The position numbers and the translations under genes are program-made. A stretch of DNA of 46,385 bases from an uncultured Collinsella sp. Lineage in GTDB: Bacteria > Actinomycetota > Coriobacteriia > Coriobacteriales > Coriobacteriaceae. The DNA is taken from NCBI GenBank assembly GCA_934655755.1, contig CAKUHA010000012.1, positions 1 to 46,385 on the forward strand, read 5' to 3'. Below the pieces are notes generated by a model. The model had not been told where the DNA came from, ran no database searches, and saw only the letters and a list, made by a program, of their open reading frames with translations. Shown here one piece after another: positions 8,912-17,844 of this stretch (the first letter of the stretch is position 1; each line of letters begins with the position of its first letter).

Positions 8912-10282
8912 ATGGCGACTGCCGATCGTCCCACGTTGTTTATCAATGCGACCGTTCTGGATGGTTCGGAGCATATGGAGCCGCAGCCCGATATGGCCGT
9001 GGTTGTTGAACGCGGCGTCATCACCTGGATTGGCCCGAGTGCCGTGGCGCAGGCGCCGGCGGGTGCCGAGGTCATCGACCTGGCAGGCGCGTACCTCATG
9101 CCGGGCCTCATCAACATGCACGTGCATCTGTGCGGCTCTGGCAAGCCGGTTTCGGCGGGCGATGCGGGCGCGCTCATGAAGAAGCTCGACAACCCCGTGG
9201 GCCGCGCCATCGTCCGCCACATCCTCAAGGGCAGCGCCCAGCAGCAGCTGGCAAGCGGCGTGACCACGGTGCGCGGCGCGGGCGACCCGCTGTTTGCCGA
9301 CATCGCCGTACGCGATGCCATCGACGCTGGCAAGTATCAGGGTCCGCGCCTGGTGGCGCCGGGCACGGGCGTCACGGTGCCGGGCGGCCATGGCGCAGGC
9401 CTGTTTGCGCAAGTTGCCAATACCCCCGTCGAGGCGGCCGAGCAGGTGCGCGACCTGTACGCGCGCGGCGCCGACGTCATTAAGCTGTTCGTGACGGGTG
9501 GCGTGTTCGACGCGACGGAGGTGGGCGAGCCCGGCGTGCTGAGGATGCCGGTCGATGTCGCCACGGCTGCGTGTAAGGTTGCGCATGAGGTAGGCCTGCC
9601 GGTCATGGCCCATGTCGAGAGCACCGAGGGCGTAAAGGCTGCACTCCAGGCCGGCGTCGATACGATTGAGCACGGCGCTCCGATGACCCCGGAGATTCTG
9701 GATCTGTATCACGGTGCCGCGGGTACCCAGCTTGAGGGCCGCGCGCCGAGCGTGACCTGCACAATCAGCCCAGCGCTGCCGTTTGTGCTACTCGATCCGG
9801 AGAAGACCCATTCGACCGACACACAAAAGAAGAACGGCGACATCGTATGCTCGGGCATTATCGAGAGTGCTCGCGCTGCCCTGGATGCCGGCGTCAAGGT
9901 GGGCCTGGGTACGGACTCGAGCTGCCCGTTCGTGACGCAGTACGACATGTGGCGCGAGGTGGCTTACTTTGCCAAGTACGTTGGCGTGAGCAATGCGTTT
10001 GCGCTACATACGGCCACGCAGGTCAATGCCGAGCTGCTGGGCCTGGGCGGTGAGACGGGCACGATCGAGTGCGGTAAGGCGGCTGACATTTTGGTGACGC
10101 GCGAGAACCCGCTCGATGACCTGCGCGCCCTGCGTGAACCAATGCACGTGATGTACCGCGGCAACCTGGCGTGCAAGCTGAAGGTGAAGCGCATCTCCGA
10201 GGTGGATGCCGAGCTTGACGCGATTATGGCCATGCCGGCAGAGGCGCTGGCCGAGGAACTTGCCCGCGATGGCGTAGCGTAG
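8912..10282 (+). CDS. Metal-dependent amidohydrolase family protein
   Basis: This 456-residue enzyme belongs to the amidohydrolase superfamily, in the group related to imidazolonepropionase and Xaa-Pro dipeptidase-like hydrolases. Metal ligands are visible: H70 and H72 in NMHVHLCG, K191 in DVIKLFVTGG (the likely carboxylated lysine), H234 in VMAHVES, H254 in TIEHG, and D335 in GLGTDSSCPF. The N- and C-terminal strands that form the accessory beta-sandwich are present, with the C-terminal GKAADILVTRENPLDDL typical of the family. No signal peptide is seen, so it is cytoplasmic. The ATG has a strong GGGGGGAGGAG site. It is a single-gene unit ending at a bidirectional terminator. The substrate cannot be named from sequence. 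Confidence 0.9.
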   Translation: MATADRPTLFINATVLDGSEHMEPQPDMAVVVERGVITWIGPSAVAQAPAGAEVIDLAGAYLMPGLINMHVHLCGSGKPVSAGDAGALMKKLDNPVGRAIVRHILKGSAQQQLASGVTTVRGAGDPLFADIAVRDAIDAGKYQGPRLVAPGTGVTVPGGHGAGLFAQVANTPVEAAEQVRDLYARGADVIKLFVTGGVFDATEVGEPGVLRMPVDVATAACKVAHEVGLPVMAHVESTEGVKAALQAGVDTIEHGAPMTPEILDLYHGAAGTQLEGRAPSVTCTISPALPFVLLDPEKTHSTDTQKKNGDIVCSGIIESARAALDAGVKVGLGTDSSCPFVTQYDMWREVAYFAKYVGVSNAFALHTATQVNAELLGLGGETGTIECGKAADILVTRENPLDDLRALREPMHVMYRGNLACKLKVKRISEVDAELDAIMAMPAEALAEELARDGVA

Positions 10283-10335
10283 GCGCTGGTGTGACGGGGC
10301 AACAGCTTTATCGAATGATGTCGTCCCATGCAAAA

Positions 10336-10372
10336 AGCCGAGGTCTCAACACGAGGCCTCGGCTTTTATTTT
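10336..10372. terminator. Bidirectional terminator between the amidohydrolase and the 10390 gene
   Basis: A stem AGCCGAGG...CCTCGGCT with extra inner pairs is flanked by A-rich bases on the left and TTTTATTTT on the right. It can end transcription of the plus-strand amidohydrolase and of the converging minus-strand gene. Confidence 0.88.
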
Positions 10373-10389
10373 GTCCTATGGTGTAGCGG

Positions 10390-10863
10390 CTAGGAGCGTG
10401 TCTCCATCTTGGCGTGGCACTTGGGGCAGGTGACGCGGATCTTGCCCTTGCCCTTGGGGACGGACAGCATCTGACCGCAGTTGGGGCACTTGAGGTACGC
10501 CGTGGTCTTGCGGCCCTTCCACATCTTCTTGGCCGTGCGCTTGGCACGCTCAAAGTCTTCCTTGCTCGTTCCAGCTGCGCGCGAGGTGCTGGCCGCTGCG
10601 GCTCCGCCGCCCAAGCTGGCGACGAACTTGCCTAGGCCGGGGACGTTTGCAGTCGCCGTGACAAAGGCATCGTTCTCCTTGCGGCGCGCGTCGATGTTTT
10701 TGGACAGGCCGCGCAGCACGCCGAGCACGATCACGGCGATGGCGATCCAGCTGAGCCACTGGATACGGGCCATCGATCCGATCATCGCGATGACGATTCC
10801 AGCAAAGCCCATCACGATGGTGAGTTCATCGGCGCCGTTGCGACCCTTCATAAAGTCATTCAT
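10390..10863 (-). CDS. Small membrane protein with C-terminal zinc ribbon
   Basis: This 157-residue protein has two adjacent N-terminal membrane helices (about residues 14-31 and 36-54). A basic linker follows, then a C-terminal zinc ribbon with cysteines in KCPNCGQM and TCPKCHAK. It resembles small membrane zinc-ribbon proteins annotated in actinobacteria without a known function. I chose the ATG at 10863, with AAAGG about 10 bases upstream, over a GTG two codons earlier. It follows csoR on the same strand, but a hairpin (10919-10965) separates them, so it may be transcribed apart from the copper genes. It may be functionally related to the zinc-ribbon membrane proteins of the downstream island, though there is no direct evidence. 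Confidence 0.8.
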   Translation of the reverse strand: MNDFMKGRNGADELTIVMGFAGIVIAMIGSMARIQWLSWIAIAVIVLGVLRGLSKNIDARRKENDAFVTATANVPGLGKFVASLGGGAAAASTSRAAGTSKEDFERAKRTAKKMWKGRKTTAYLKCPNCGQMLSVPKGKGKIRVTCPKCHAKMETRS

Positions 10864-10918
10864 GCACACTGCCTTTCATTCGATATGCTGCACGCCTTTA
10901 TACCCGATTTAGAGCAAG

Positions 10919-10965
10919 GGGGACAGGTTAATCTGCACCAATGTGGTGCAAACGTACCTGTCCCC
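10919..10965. other. Hairpin between csoR and the 10390 gene
   Basis: A stem GGGGACAGGT / ACCTGTCCCC (10919-10928 and 10956-10965) encloses a second stem GCACCA/TGGTGC around a 3-base loop. No long T-run follows on either strand, so it is not a classical terminator. It could be a terminator with Rho, a processing site or a dispersed palindrome. Confidence 0.65.
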
Positions 10966-10975
10966 AATGCCCCAA

Positions 10976-11248
10976 TTACTTGGAGAGCTTGTCGACGACG
11001 CGTTCGATCTCGGCGAGCTTGGCTGCCTTGAGCTCCTCGTCGCCCGATTCGATGGCCGAGGTGACGCAGCCCTCGATATGGGCCTTGAGCACGTCGGCAT
11101 TGATGCGCGCGATGAGCGCCTGCGTGGCCATGAGCTGCGTGGAAATATCGACGCAGTAGCGATCCTCCTCGACCATCCTCAAGATGCCGTCAATCTGGCC
11201 GCGCGCCGTCTTGAGCATGCGGGTCACCGATTTATGGTCTGCCATCAT
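10976..11248 (-). CDS. csoR: CsoR-family copper-sensing repressor
   Basis: This is a 90-residue DUF156/CsoR-family DNA-binding protein. It shows the Cu(I)-binding C-H-C set at C32 (DRYCVDI), H57 and C61 (KAHIEGC), with the same 25- and 4-residue spacing as mycobacterial CsoR. These proteins repress copper-efflux genes until Cu(I) binds. Two ATG codons are adjacent (11248 and 11245), with GAGG a suitable distance upstream of either. It lies downstream of copZ and copA on the same strand. The ATACCCCC half-site at 11279-11287, just before its start, and the full site at 14154 suggest that it regulates itself and copA. Confidence 0.93.
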   Translation of the reverse strand: MMADHKSVTRMLKTARGQIDGILRMVEEDRYCVDISTQLMATQALIARINADVLKAHIEGCVTSAIESGDEELKAAKLAEIERVVDKLSK

Positions 11249-11290
11249 GGCGGGTCCTCGTTTCTGATCGATCTTCCGGATACCCCCATC

Positions 11291-11357
11291 AGTTGCGGTG
11301 AAATAGTTCCTGATTGAAGGCTTGAAGCGTTTAAACCGGAACTATTTCACCGCAACT
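11291..11357. repeat. Perfect 20-bp inverted repeat between csoR and copZ
   Basis: AGTTGCGGTGAAATAGTTCC at 11291-11310 is exactly inverted at 11338-11357, with a 27-bp loop. There is no T-run on either side. It lies in the 132-bp gap between the copZ stop and the csoR start. A stem this long and perfect is unusual for a leader and looks like a dispersed palindrome or a strong RNA-processing or termination hairpin. Confidence 0.85.
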
Positions 11358-11380
11358 TCTGAGGAGGCAGGTGGCAGCTG

Positions 11381-11602
11381 CTACGCGGCGGTCACGGATA
11401 GGGCATGGAACTTTTCGCCGGCGGCCTCGACGGCGGCGGCGAGCTGCTCGGCGGTCACAGTGTCGGCGCACTCCACCTGGACGGTCTGGGTCTCGTGATC
11501 GGCATCGGCGTCGGTCACGCCGGCCACCTTGAGCAGCGCGGTCTCCACGGTAGCATCGCAATGGCCGCACATAAGGCCGGAAGTCTTAATGATGTAGTTC
11601 AT
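11381..11602 (-). CDS. copZ: Copper chaperone / heavy-metal-associated domain protein
   Basis: This 73-residue single HMA-domain protein carries the metal site MCGHC in place of the usual MTCxxC. It likely carries Cu(I) to CopA in the cytoplasm. The domain has the expected beta-alpha-beta-beta-alpha-beta order (YIIKTSGLMCGHCDATVETAL, then TQTVQVECAD). The open frame extends upstream, but the ATG at 11602 has AAGGAG 7 bases away and starts right at the domain, so it is the true start. It lies 151 bp downstream of copA and 132 bp upstream of csoR on the same strand. Confidence 0.92.
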   Translation of the reverse strand: MNYIIKTSGLMCGHCDATVETALLKVAGVTDADADHETQTVQVECADTVTAEQLAAAVEAAGEKFHALSVTAA

Positions 11603-11667
11603 GGTTGTCTCCTTATCGATTGAGATTATCTGACAGTTTAGTTGTAAACAGAGCCATCTTAAAGGCA

Positions 11668-11759
11668 CGCTGAGGTGCCCGAGATTGCCCCGAAAGAGGA
11701 GCGAAGCGTACTTGGGTACGCGAGCGACGGTTTGAGGGGCAAGGTCGGGTGCCTCAGCG
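11668..11759. other. Composite long hairpin spanning the copA stop codon
   Basis: The outer arms CGCTGAGGTGCCCGA (11668-11682) and TCGGGTGCCTCAGCG (11745-11759) pair with two mismatches. Inside are GCCCC/GGGGC and a tight GCGTAC-TTGG-GTACGC stem. The right arm covers the last codons and stop of copA. It could attenuate read-through from copA to copZ or protect the 3' end. Confidence 0.7.
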
Positions 11760-14093
11760 CGCCGTCTTGGGCTTAAAGGTTCGCAGGCGCAGGGCATTGC
11801 TTACGACGCAGACGCTCGACAGGCTCATGGCTGCGGCGCCAAACATCGGCGAGAGTTGCCAGCCGGTGAGGGGGAAGAACACGCCCGCGGCGAGCGGAAT
11901 GCCGATGCCGTTGTAGAACAGCGCCCAGAACAGGTCCTGTTTGATATTGCGGATCGTGGCGCGCGAAAGCTCGATGGCGCGGGCGACATCCATGAGGTCG
12001 CTGCGCATGAGCACCACATCTGCCCCTTCCTTAGCGATGTCGGCGCCGGTGCCGATTGCAAGGCCCACGTCGGCGCGCGCCAGGGCGGGGGAGTCGTTGA
12101 TGCCGTCGCCCACCATGGCGACCTTGCTGCCCGCGTCCTGCAGCTCACGCACGTGGCGCTCCTTGTCGGCGGGAAGAACGTCCGCGATGACCTGCTCGCT
12201 GTTCAGTCCTACGCGACGGGCGATGGCCTCGGCTGTCACGCGGTTATCGCCGGTGAGCATGCGCACGTCGACGCCGAGCGAGCGCAGCGCGGTAACGGCC
12301 TCGGCACTCGTCTCCTTGACCTCGTCAGCCACGGCGATGGTGCCGGCAAGTTCGCCGTTCTTGGCAAAGAACAGCGGTGTTTTGCCCTCGGTGGCAAATT
12401 GCTCGGCAAGACCGGCGGGCACCTCCGCGCCCAGCTCGTTCATCAGACGCACGTTGCCGGCCGCGATGGTATTCTGCCCCTCGCGTGCCGTAACGCCTCG
12501 CCCGGGCACGGCGGCAAAGTCTTCGACCATGCGCGCGACGATGCCGCGTGCCTCGCACTCGGCCATAATCGCCTCGGCCAGCGGGTGCTCGCTCTGGCGC
12601 TCCAGCGCTGCCGCGAGCTTCAGCAGCGCCTTCTCGCTCATGGCGGGCGTGCCGTCGGCGCGCTTGGCCACCACAATGTCGGTCACAGCCGGCTTGCCGC
12701 GGGTGACGGTGCCTGTTTTGTCGAGCACCACGGTACCCACGCTGCGCAGATTCTCCAGCGCCTCGGCGCTCTTAAACAGAATGCCCATCTCGGCGCCCTT
12801 GCCGGTGCCGACCATAATGGCGACGGGCGTGGCCAGGCCCAGCGCGCACGGGCAGCTGATCACCAGCACGGCGACGGCGGAGGTGAGCGCCTCGTTGACG
12901 CTTCCGGTCAGCATCATCCATGCCACAAAGGTTACGGCCGAGATGACAAACACCACGGGCACGAACACGCCGGCGACCTTGTCGGCCATGCGGGCGATGG
13001 GCGCCTTGGTGGCGTTGGCATCCTCGACGAGTTGGATAATCTTGGCGAGCGACGTGTCGGCGCCCACGCGCGTGGCACGGAAGGTAAACGAGCCCGTGCG
13101 GTTGACCGTGGCGGCGTTGACGGTGTCGCCGGCGGTCTTTTCCACGGGGATGGACTCGCCGGTCAGTGCGCTTTCGTCCACAGCCGAGGCACCCTCGAGC
13201 ACCACGCCGTCGACGGGGATGGACTCGCCGGGGCGCACGCGCAGCACCTGGCCAGGCAGGATGGCGTCGACGTCGACGGTGGTCTCGGTGCCGTCCTCCG
13301 CCACGACGGTCGCGGTCTTGGGCGCCAGGTCGATTAGCGCCTCAATGGCGCCGCCGGTCTTGGACTTGCTACGCGTCTCGAGGTATTTGCCCACGGTGAC
13401 GAGCGACAGGATCGTGCCGGCGCTCTCAAAATACAGGTTGTCCATGCCCGTCATCATAGCCTCGTGGACCTGTCCGACGGCCAGCTGGTCGGCCATGATA
13501 AACATGGCGTAGAGCGACCAGGCGATGGATGCGGTGGCGCCGACGGCGATGAGTGCATCCATGGTGGGCGCGCCGTGCACGAGCGATTTAAAGCCGTTGA
13601 TAAAGTACGCGTCGTTGACGTAGACGATGGGAATGAGCAGGACGAGCTCGGTGAGCGCGAGCGTCATGCTGTGGGTGTGGTCGGTGAAGATGCCGGGCAG
13701 CGGCCAGCCGAGCATGTGCCCCATGCCTATGTAGAACAACGGGACGAGGAAGATGATCGAGATGATGAGGCGGGTGCGCATGGCGGAGGCGGTGGCCTCC
13801 AGCTTTTTGGTGGGCGACTCCATATGGGCGGCGCCGGACCTGGTTTGCGTGCTGCCGCTTGGGGCGGCGCCGGTGTCCGCGTCGACGGGCGATGCCGAGT
13901 AGCCGGCGCGGTCGACGGCGGTGCAGATGTCGTCGGGGGTGACCTGTGCGGGGTCATAGTCGACCAGCATGGAGCCGGCGAGCAGATTGACCGCGACGCT
14001 TTGGACGCCGTCGAGTTTGCTGACAGCACGGTCCACGTGCGCCTGGCAGGCGGCGCACGTCATGCCACCCACATCGAACTTATCTTGAGCCAT
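11754..14093 (-). CDS. copA: Cu(I)-translocating P-type ATPase
   Basis: This 779-residue P1B-type ATPase exports Cu(I). One N-terminal HMA domain has GMTCAAC (C13, C16). Eight membrane helices are expected, with the CPC transport motif at 414-416. The phosphorylation site DKTGT is at 458-462, HPLAEAI follows in the nucleotide-binding domain, and the hinge motif [11 protein letters not shown] is near residue 660. Length and motifs fit CopA/CtpV. The ATG at 14093 has AGGAG upstream. Expression is likely controlled by CsoR through the operator at 14154-14166. Confidence 0.97.
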   Translation of the reverse strand: MAQDKFDVGGMTCAACQAHVDRAVSKLDGVQSVAVNLLAGSMLVDYDPAQVTPDDICTAVDRAGYSASPVDADTGAAPSGSTQTRSGAAHMESPTKKLEATASAMRTRLIISIIFLVPLFYIGMGHMLGWPLPGIFTDHTHSMTLALTELVLLIPIVYVNDAYFINGFKSLVHGAPTMDALIAVGATASIAWSLYAMFIMADQLAVGQVHEAMMTGMDNLYFESAGTILSLVTVGKYLETRSKSKTGGAIEALIDLAPKTATVVAEDGTETTVDVDAILPGQVLRVRPGESIPVDGVVLEGASAVDESALTGESIPVEKTAGDTVNAATVNRTGSFTFRATRVGADTSLAKIIQLVEDANATKAPIARMADKVAGVFVPVVFVISAVTFVAWMMLTGSVNEALTSAVAVLVISCPCALGLATPVAIMVGTGKGAEMGILFKSAEALENLRSVGTVVLDKTGTVTRGKPAVTDIVVAKRADGTPAMSEKALLKLAAALERQSEHPLAEAIMAECEARGIVARMVEDFAAVPGRGVTAREGQNTIAAGNVRLMNELGAEVPAGLAEQFATEGKTPLFFAKNGELAGTIAVADEVKETSAEAVTALRSLGVDVRMLTGDNRVTAEAIARRVGLNSEQVIADVLPADKERHVRELQDAGSKVAMVGDGINDSPALARADVGLAIGTGADIAKEGADVVLMRSDLMDVARAIELSRATIRNIKQDLFWALFYNGIGIPLAAGVFFPLTGWQLSPMFGAAAMSLSSVCVVSNALRLRTFKPKTAR

Positions 14094-14140
14094 GGCTTCT
14101 CCTTTCTGTGGGGTAATGTCGGAAATGTTAACCTGCCGAT

Positions 14141-14171
14141 ACTATACACCCATACCCCCTGGGGGTGTCCA
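14141..14171 (-). promoter_or_regulatory. copA promoter with CsoR-type operator
   Basis: On the minus strand, TGGACA (14166-14171) and TATAGT (14141-14146) form -35 and -10 boxes with 19-bp spacing and an upstream TG. Between them lies ACCCCCTGGGGGT (14154-14166), the G/C-tract palindrome typical of CsoR sites. It is 48 bp or more upstream of the copA start. Confidence 0.8.
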
Positions 14172-14245
14172 GTGGGGATGAAAATGTATGACATTCCGTT
14201 GCAGGGGAGACCGACTGCCAGGTTGGTGCGCCATCCCCACCCTTC

Positions 14246-14625
14246 GTCTCAATCTGTAACATCTAGCAGGGAAAACGTCCCCTTACTGTTACAGATCGAG
14301 ACAAACAACCTGGTGACGACCCAAACGTCTCAATCTGTAACATCTAGCCCCGATTTTGCCGAGTTACTGTTACAGATTTAGATAACCCGTCTGGTGGTTA
14401 CCTCAACATCTCGATCTGTAACAGTTAGACCGGTTTTTGACCCCTTACTGTTAACAGATTGAGATGTTGTCTCGTGGGGCTGAGATTTGTCTCGTTCTGT
14501 AACATCTAACCCCGTATTAGCCGAGTTGCTGTTACAGATTTAGACATTACGTCGAGCCACAGCTCAACGTCTCGATCTGTAACAGTTAGGCTGGTATTTG
14601 GGTTCTAGATGTTACAGATTGAGAT
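14246..14625. repeat. Palindromic repeat array C (5 units of 57 bp)
   Basis: Units lie at 14246-14302, 14327-14383, 14408-14465, 14489-14545 and 14569-14625, with starts 80-82 bp apart. Arms follow GTCTCRATCTGTAACA and its inverse. The third unit has one extra A (TGTTAACAG). Centres are 25 bp, partly conserved (for example GACCGGTTTTTGAC), and mostly T-rich in this orientation. Spacers of 22-24 bp are also weakly alike. The array fills most of the gap between the copA promoter and the 3' end of the first island kinase gene. No reading frame is present. Confidence 0.92.
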
Positions 14626-14670
14626 GAACGCTGGAGAGGGACCGACCGTCTCGCCGTGGCAGCATCCCTG

Positions 14671-16770
14671 TTAGATACAGAACCCAGGGATCACGCAGGT
14701 CCGCTTGTCCGGCTTGCTTACAGGCGTGGCGTACATAAAGACGTCGCCGTCGTAGCCCACGCGGTTCATGTAGAGCGTGCCCTTCTCGTCGGACGTGTCG
14801 GGGCTTACCGTGCGCTCCCACCAGCAAGTGTCCTTGCCCTTCCATTGACGAATCATGGTCGAGTTGGTGGAATACGGGCTCACCTTAAGCTCGCGGAACA
14901 GCTGGTACTCCTCGCCCTCGCCGTTGTAGATGTCGGCCAGGTAGTGATAGTCTTCGGCAAATGACTCGGGTGGTTGATCGCCGCAGAGCTCGACCATGGC
15001 GGGAAGCCAGAGAGTCGCGGGCAGCTCGCTCAGGCATGAAGCATCAGTCGCGGCGCCCGCGTTATTCGAGACCTTCTTGACCGCTTTGATAACCGCACGA
15101 AGCTCGTTGGGCAGTAACTTGATGCCGTCGCTGTCGAGCCATTCCCGCAGTTCACAATCTGCCCAGCCGCTGTTGAGTGGCTGCTTCGCAGCGTCGCGCT
15201 CGGCGATGCCGCCGTCAAACATAAACGTCAGCCCGGCTTTGCCCGTCCCGTCCAAAAGTTCGTCGTGGAGAATGCCCACGAGCTGCGCGCCGACCTCAAG
15301 CCCGTTGGTAAGCTTCACGCGCTTGGTGCACGGATAGGGGATGCGTCCGTCGGCGTCAAGCAGATGGTAGCGCCTGGCAATCTCGCGTGCTACGCTACGG
15401 GTCTCGGCGCTCTTAATTTTGAGTGAGATCTCCTGCAGCTGCTCCCAGGTATAGTCGCCGAGCGAGCCGCGAATGCCGTCGAGGTAATCGGGAATGCCAA
15501 AGCCGTTGGTCGCAGCTCCGATAACGCCGAGCCCCGCGGCAACTGCCACAACGCCGCCGATAATAAACCGGCGACGGGTCATGGCGTCGCGACGGGCCTG
15601 TTCCAAAAGCGCTCGAGCGCGGTCGCCGGCGACGTCGACCTTAAGGTGCGCACCGGCATCGATGTTGATGGGCTGGTTGGAGAGCCCCGGCGTGCTCACG
15701 GCCGATTCGCCCAGGTCGGGGGCGAATGCCAGCAAGCCTTCGTAGAACTCGCGCTCGCTGGGGCGCGATGCCTGGTCGGTCGCGAGACACGACATGATAA
15801 GGTCGGCAAAAGCCTGGTCGTCACCCTTGTGGGCAACGAGCGGCTCGGGTTCGTTTTGCGTCTTGAGCAGGTAATACGAGCAGACCTCACGCGCTTGGTG
15901 CCTGGCTGCCCTAAAGGGGGTGTGCCCGCTGTAGAGCTCGTAGAGGATGCTCGCGATGGCATATACATCGACGGCGGGCGAGCGGCGCAGCGCGGTAACG
16001 TTGGGGATATCACGGGTGAGCATCTCGGGCGCGGCATATGCCGGCGTGGCATAGCGCCAAATGTCGGCGCGCTGCGTGAGCGTGTCGCTGCCCAGGGCCG
16101 GAACCGAGGAGCCCATGTCGACCAGGCACGGCTTAAACGCCAACGCCTGCACCTGCTCCTCGATGCCAAATTCGTTGGTGCGAAACATGATGTTCGCGGG
16201 GGACAGGTCGCGGTGCACGAGCGGCGTCTCGAGATTTTGAGTCGACAGCAAGGTCCCCAGCACGGCGCAGCCTATCGAGGCGGTGGCGGTGCAGGTTACG
16301 CCCTCGCCGTCGTGCGGCAACATGCTGGTCGCTTTGTCGAGCGACGTACCCTCGACCCACTCCATAAGGATGAGCGGCTCGCCTTGGCACGTACCATAGC
16401 CGTAGACATGGGGAAATCCGCGCAAGTGCGACACACGGCAGAGGTTACGGTATTCCTCAAAAAGCGCGGCAGTGTTTGCTAGGTGCATGGCGGATTCGTC
16501 TGCCGTGCGCGACGGGGTGCTGGTGCCCAGTGCGCGCACGAGGGCGTTGTCCGAGAGCACCTTGACGGCAAAGCGTTCGGCAGAGGTGTTGTGCGCCATG
16601 AGCACGAGACCCGTGTTGCCGTGCGAGGAGCGGTCTGCCGTGACCATGAGCGTCATAAAGCGGCGCTTAGCGAGTTCCTCGTCGGCGGGGTTGACGGGGG
16701 CGGCGGTATCGAACGATTCGAGCTGAAAGAGAACTGTCGGGGAATCGGGCTGCGGAGTGGTGTCTGCCAT
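14671..16770 (-). CDS. Membrane Ser/Thr kinase-like protein with DUF6273-like ectodomain
   Basis: This 699-residue protein has a cytoplasmic kinase domain, one membrane segment (about 402-420) and an exported C-terminal part. Kinase features are K70 (FAVKVL), HRDLSPANI at 187-195, DMG at 218-220 in place of DFG, and APE at 247-249. The usual catalytic-loop Lys of HRDxKPxN is Ser, and the glycine loop is weak (SSHGNTGLV). The membrane segment is preceded by TRRRFI, a twin-arginine-like motif. The ectodomain (GWADCELREWLDSDG..., LPATLWLPAMVELCGD) resembles DUF6273. The ATG at 16770 has AAGG upstream, preceded by a strong palindrome at 16788. It is a clear paralogue of the 17973-20579 kinase, with a different ectodomain. 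Substrate is unknown. Confidence 0.88.
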   Translation of the reverse strand: MADTTPQPDSPTVLFQLESFDTAAPVNPADEELAKRRFMTLMVTADRSSHGNTGLVLMAHNTSAERFAVKVLSDNALVRALGTSTPSRTADESAMHLANTAALFEEYRNLCRVSHLRGFPHVYGYGTCQGEPLILMEWVEGTSLDKATSMLPHDGEGVTCTATASIGCAVLGTLLSTQNLETPLVHRDLSPANIMFRTNEFGIEEQVQALAFKPCLVDMGSSVPALGSDTLTQRADIWRYATPAYAAPEMLTRDIPNVTALRRSPAVDVYAIASILYELYSGHTPFRAARHQAREVCSYYLLKTQNEPEPLVAHKGDDQAFADLIMSCLATDQASRPSEREFYEGLLAFAPDLGESAVSTPGLSNQPINIDAGAHLKVDVAGDRARALLEQARRDAMTRRRFIIGGVVAVAAGLGVIGAATNGFGIPDYLDGIRGSLGDYTWEQLQEISLKIKSAETRSVAREIARRYHLLDADGRIPYPCTKRVKLTNGLEVGAQLVGILHDELLDGTGKAGLTFMFDGGIAERDAAKQPLNSGWADCELREWLDSDGIKLLPNELRAVIKAVKKVSNNAGAATDASCLSELPATLWLPAMVELCGDQPPESFAEDYHYLADIYNGEGEEYQLFRELKVSPYSTNSTMIRQWKGKDTCWWERTVSPDTSDEKGTLYMNRVGYDGDVFMYATPVSKPDKRTCVIPGFCI

Positions 16771-16787
16771 GGTGACCTTATCTTGTG

Positions 16788-16811
16788 GTGTTGCGTCCAC
16801 GGACGCAACAC
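16788..16811. promoter_or_regulatory. Palindrome just upstream of the 14671-16770 kinase
   Basis: GTGTTGCGTCC-AC-GGACGCAACAC is a perfect 11-bp inverted repeat ending 18 bp before the start codon. It contains the same GTTGCG/CGCAAC half-sites as the palindromes upstream of other island genes, here 4 bp further apart on each side. It could be an operator or a leader hairpin. Confidence 0.6.
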
Positions 16812-16827
16812 TTCTTGCCAAATACAC

Positions 16828-16865
16828 GTTGTGCCCGGTTCGCCACATACGGCGCCGGGCACAAC
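16828..16865. terminator. Possible hairpin terminator after the 16867 FHA gene
   Basis: GTTGTGCCCGG at 16828-16838 is inverted at 16855-16865 with a 16-base loop, immediately after the stop of the minus-strand FHA gene. There is no clear T-run on that strand, so it is a weak terminator at best. Confidence 0.5.
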
Positions 16866-16866
16866 A

Positions 16867-17829
16867 TTAAATTGCGAGTTTCATAACCAAAAAACGGGTC
16901 GTGGCACCCAGGCAAATAGTGTCGCTGTGCCACAGGGGGACGGGCGGGTACTCGACGCCGGGCCTGCGCGTATGGCGCGGCGGCTCGACGACGTGCTGGG
17001 ACATGTCGGCGCCCGAGATGAGCACGGTGCCGTTGGTGGAGCCCAAGCCCTGCACGTACCAGTAGCCGTCCTTGGCAAAGACGCGCGCGTGGCGGCGCGA
17101 CACATCGCGGTCGACATCGGTGATGGCGCCGGTGCCCGTGGCGAGCGAACCGATCACGGTACCGCCCTCGCCCTCATTGAGCGGGTACAGCGGAGGCTTG
17201 GCGGCGTTACCCACAATGCGGATGAGGCCCAGGCGCTCGGCATGCTTGACCTCGGGTTCGACGGCTGCGGTAAAGCCTTCGCCCACGCTGAGCTCGGTAG
17301 TGGAGAAGTGCCCGCCCATCTTGTCGGCGATGAGCGTCTCGGTCACCTGCACGGCGGCTTGCGGGTCGCACAGGCAGCCGCACGCCACGAACAGCGTGAC
17401 AAGCGGCAGGGCGCAGTCGGCGGCCGTGGCGCCGGGTGCGGCGATGCGGTCGCAGGCGTTGCGGTAGATGCGGTCGTCGAGCCCATAGGTGCTCAGCGAC
17501 TCGCGCATGGCGTCGGCAGCCTCGCCGCTGTAGTGCTCCGCCACCATGGCACGAGCCATCTCATTGCCACCAAGGTTGGAGATCAGGCGAGCGGTGATGT
17601 TTTGGGCCGTCTGGGTGATATCGGCAAACAGCTCGGGGCGCGGACGCTCGACGGGAGCGTGAACAACCTCGCGCGATAGGAACGTTCGCTCGTCCACGCG
17701 GTCGCGCGGTGCTTTGCCGCCGGCCATAGGGGTGGAGCGCAGCAGCATCCAGGCGGTATCGCGATTGGTGATCCCGCCGAACTTGCGCAGATCGTCGAAC
17801 ATGACGGAGCGCGGTGTCTCTCGATCCAT
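16867..17829 (-). CDS. FHA-domain protein with unknown N-terminal helical domain
   Basis: This 320-residue cytoplasmic protein has a C-terminal FHA domain (about 215-320). It shows VIGSLATG, the SRRH phospho-Thr contact and GSTNGT. The first 210 residues are mostly helical, rich in Ala and acidic residues, and I do not recognise them. FHA domains bind phospho-Thr peptides, so this is a likely reader or substrate of the neighbouring kinases. The ATG at 17829 has a strong AAGGAGGGG site. A minus-strand -10 (TATAGT, plus coordinates 17894-17899) lies 65 bp upstream. It sits between two paralogous membrane kinases on the same strand. The N-terminal half of the 23792 FHA protein has a similar size and helical character. 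Confidence 0.88.
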   Translation of the reverse strand: MDRETPRSVMFDDLRKFGGITNRDTAWMLLRSTPMAGGKAPRDRVDERTFLSREVVHAPVERPRPELFADITQTAQNITARLISNLGGNEMARAMVAEHYSGEAADAMRESLSTYGLDDRIYRNACDRIAAPGATAADCALPLVTLFVACGCLCDPQAAVQVTETLIADKMGGHFSTTELSVGEGFTAAVEPEVKHAERLGLIRIVGNAAKPPLYPLNEGEGGTVIGSLATGTGAITDVDRDVSRRHARVFAKDGYWYVQGLGSTNGTVLISGADMSQHVVEPPRHTRRPGVEYPPVPLWHSDTICLGATTRFLVMKLAI

Positions 17830-17844
17830 TGGTCCCCTCCTTGC

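Noticed and set aside
11856..13512. Long plus-strand open frames opposite copA (493 and 523 aa)
   Set aside because: They are antisense to a gene with all P-type ATPase motifs and have low-complexity, His/Gly/Ala-rich products, typical of GC-rich shadow frames.
14246..14625. CRISPR array
   Set aside because: The repeated parts alternate in orientation, centres and spacers are partly conserved and only 22-25 bp long, and no cas gene is present.
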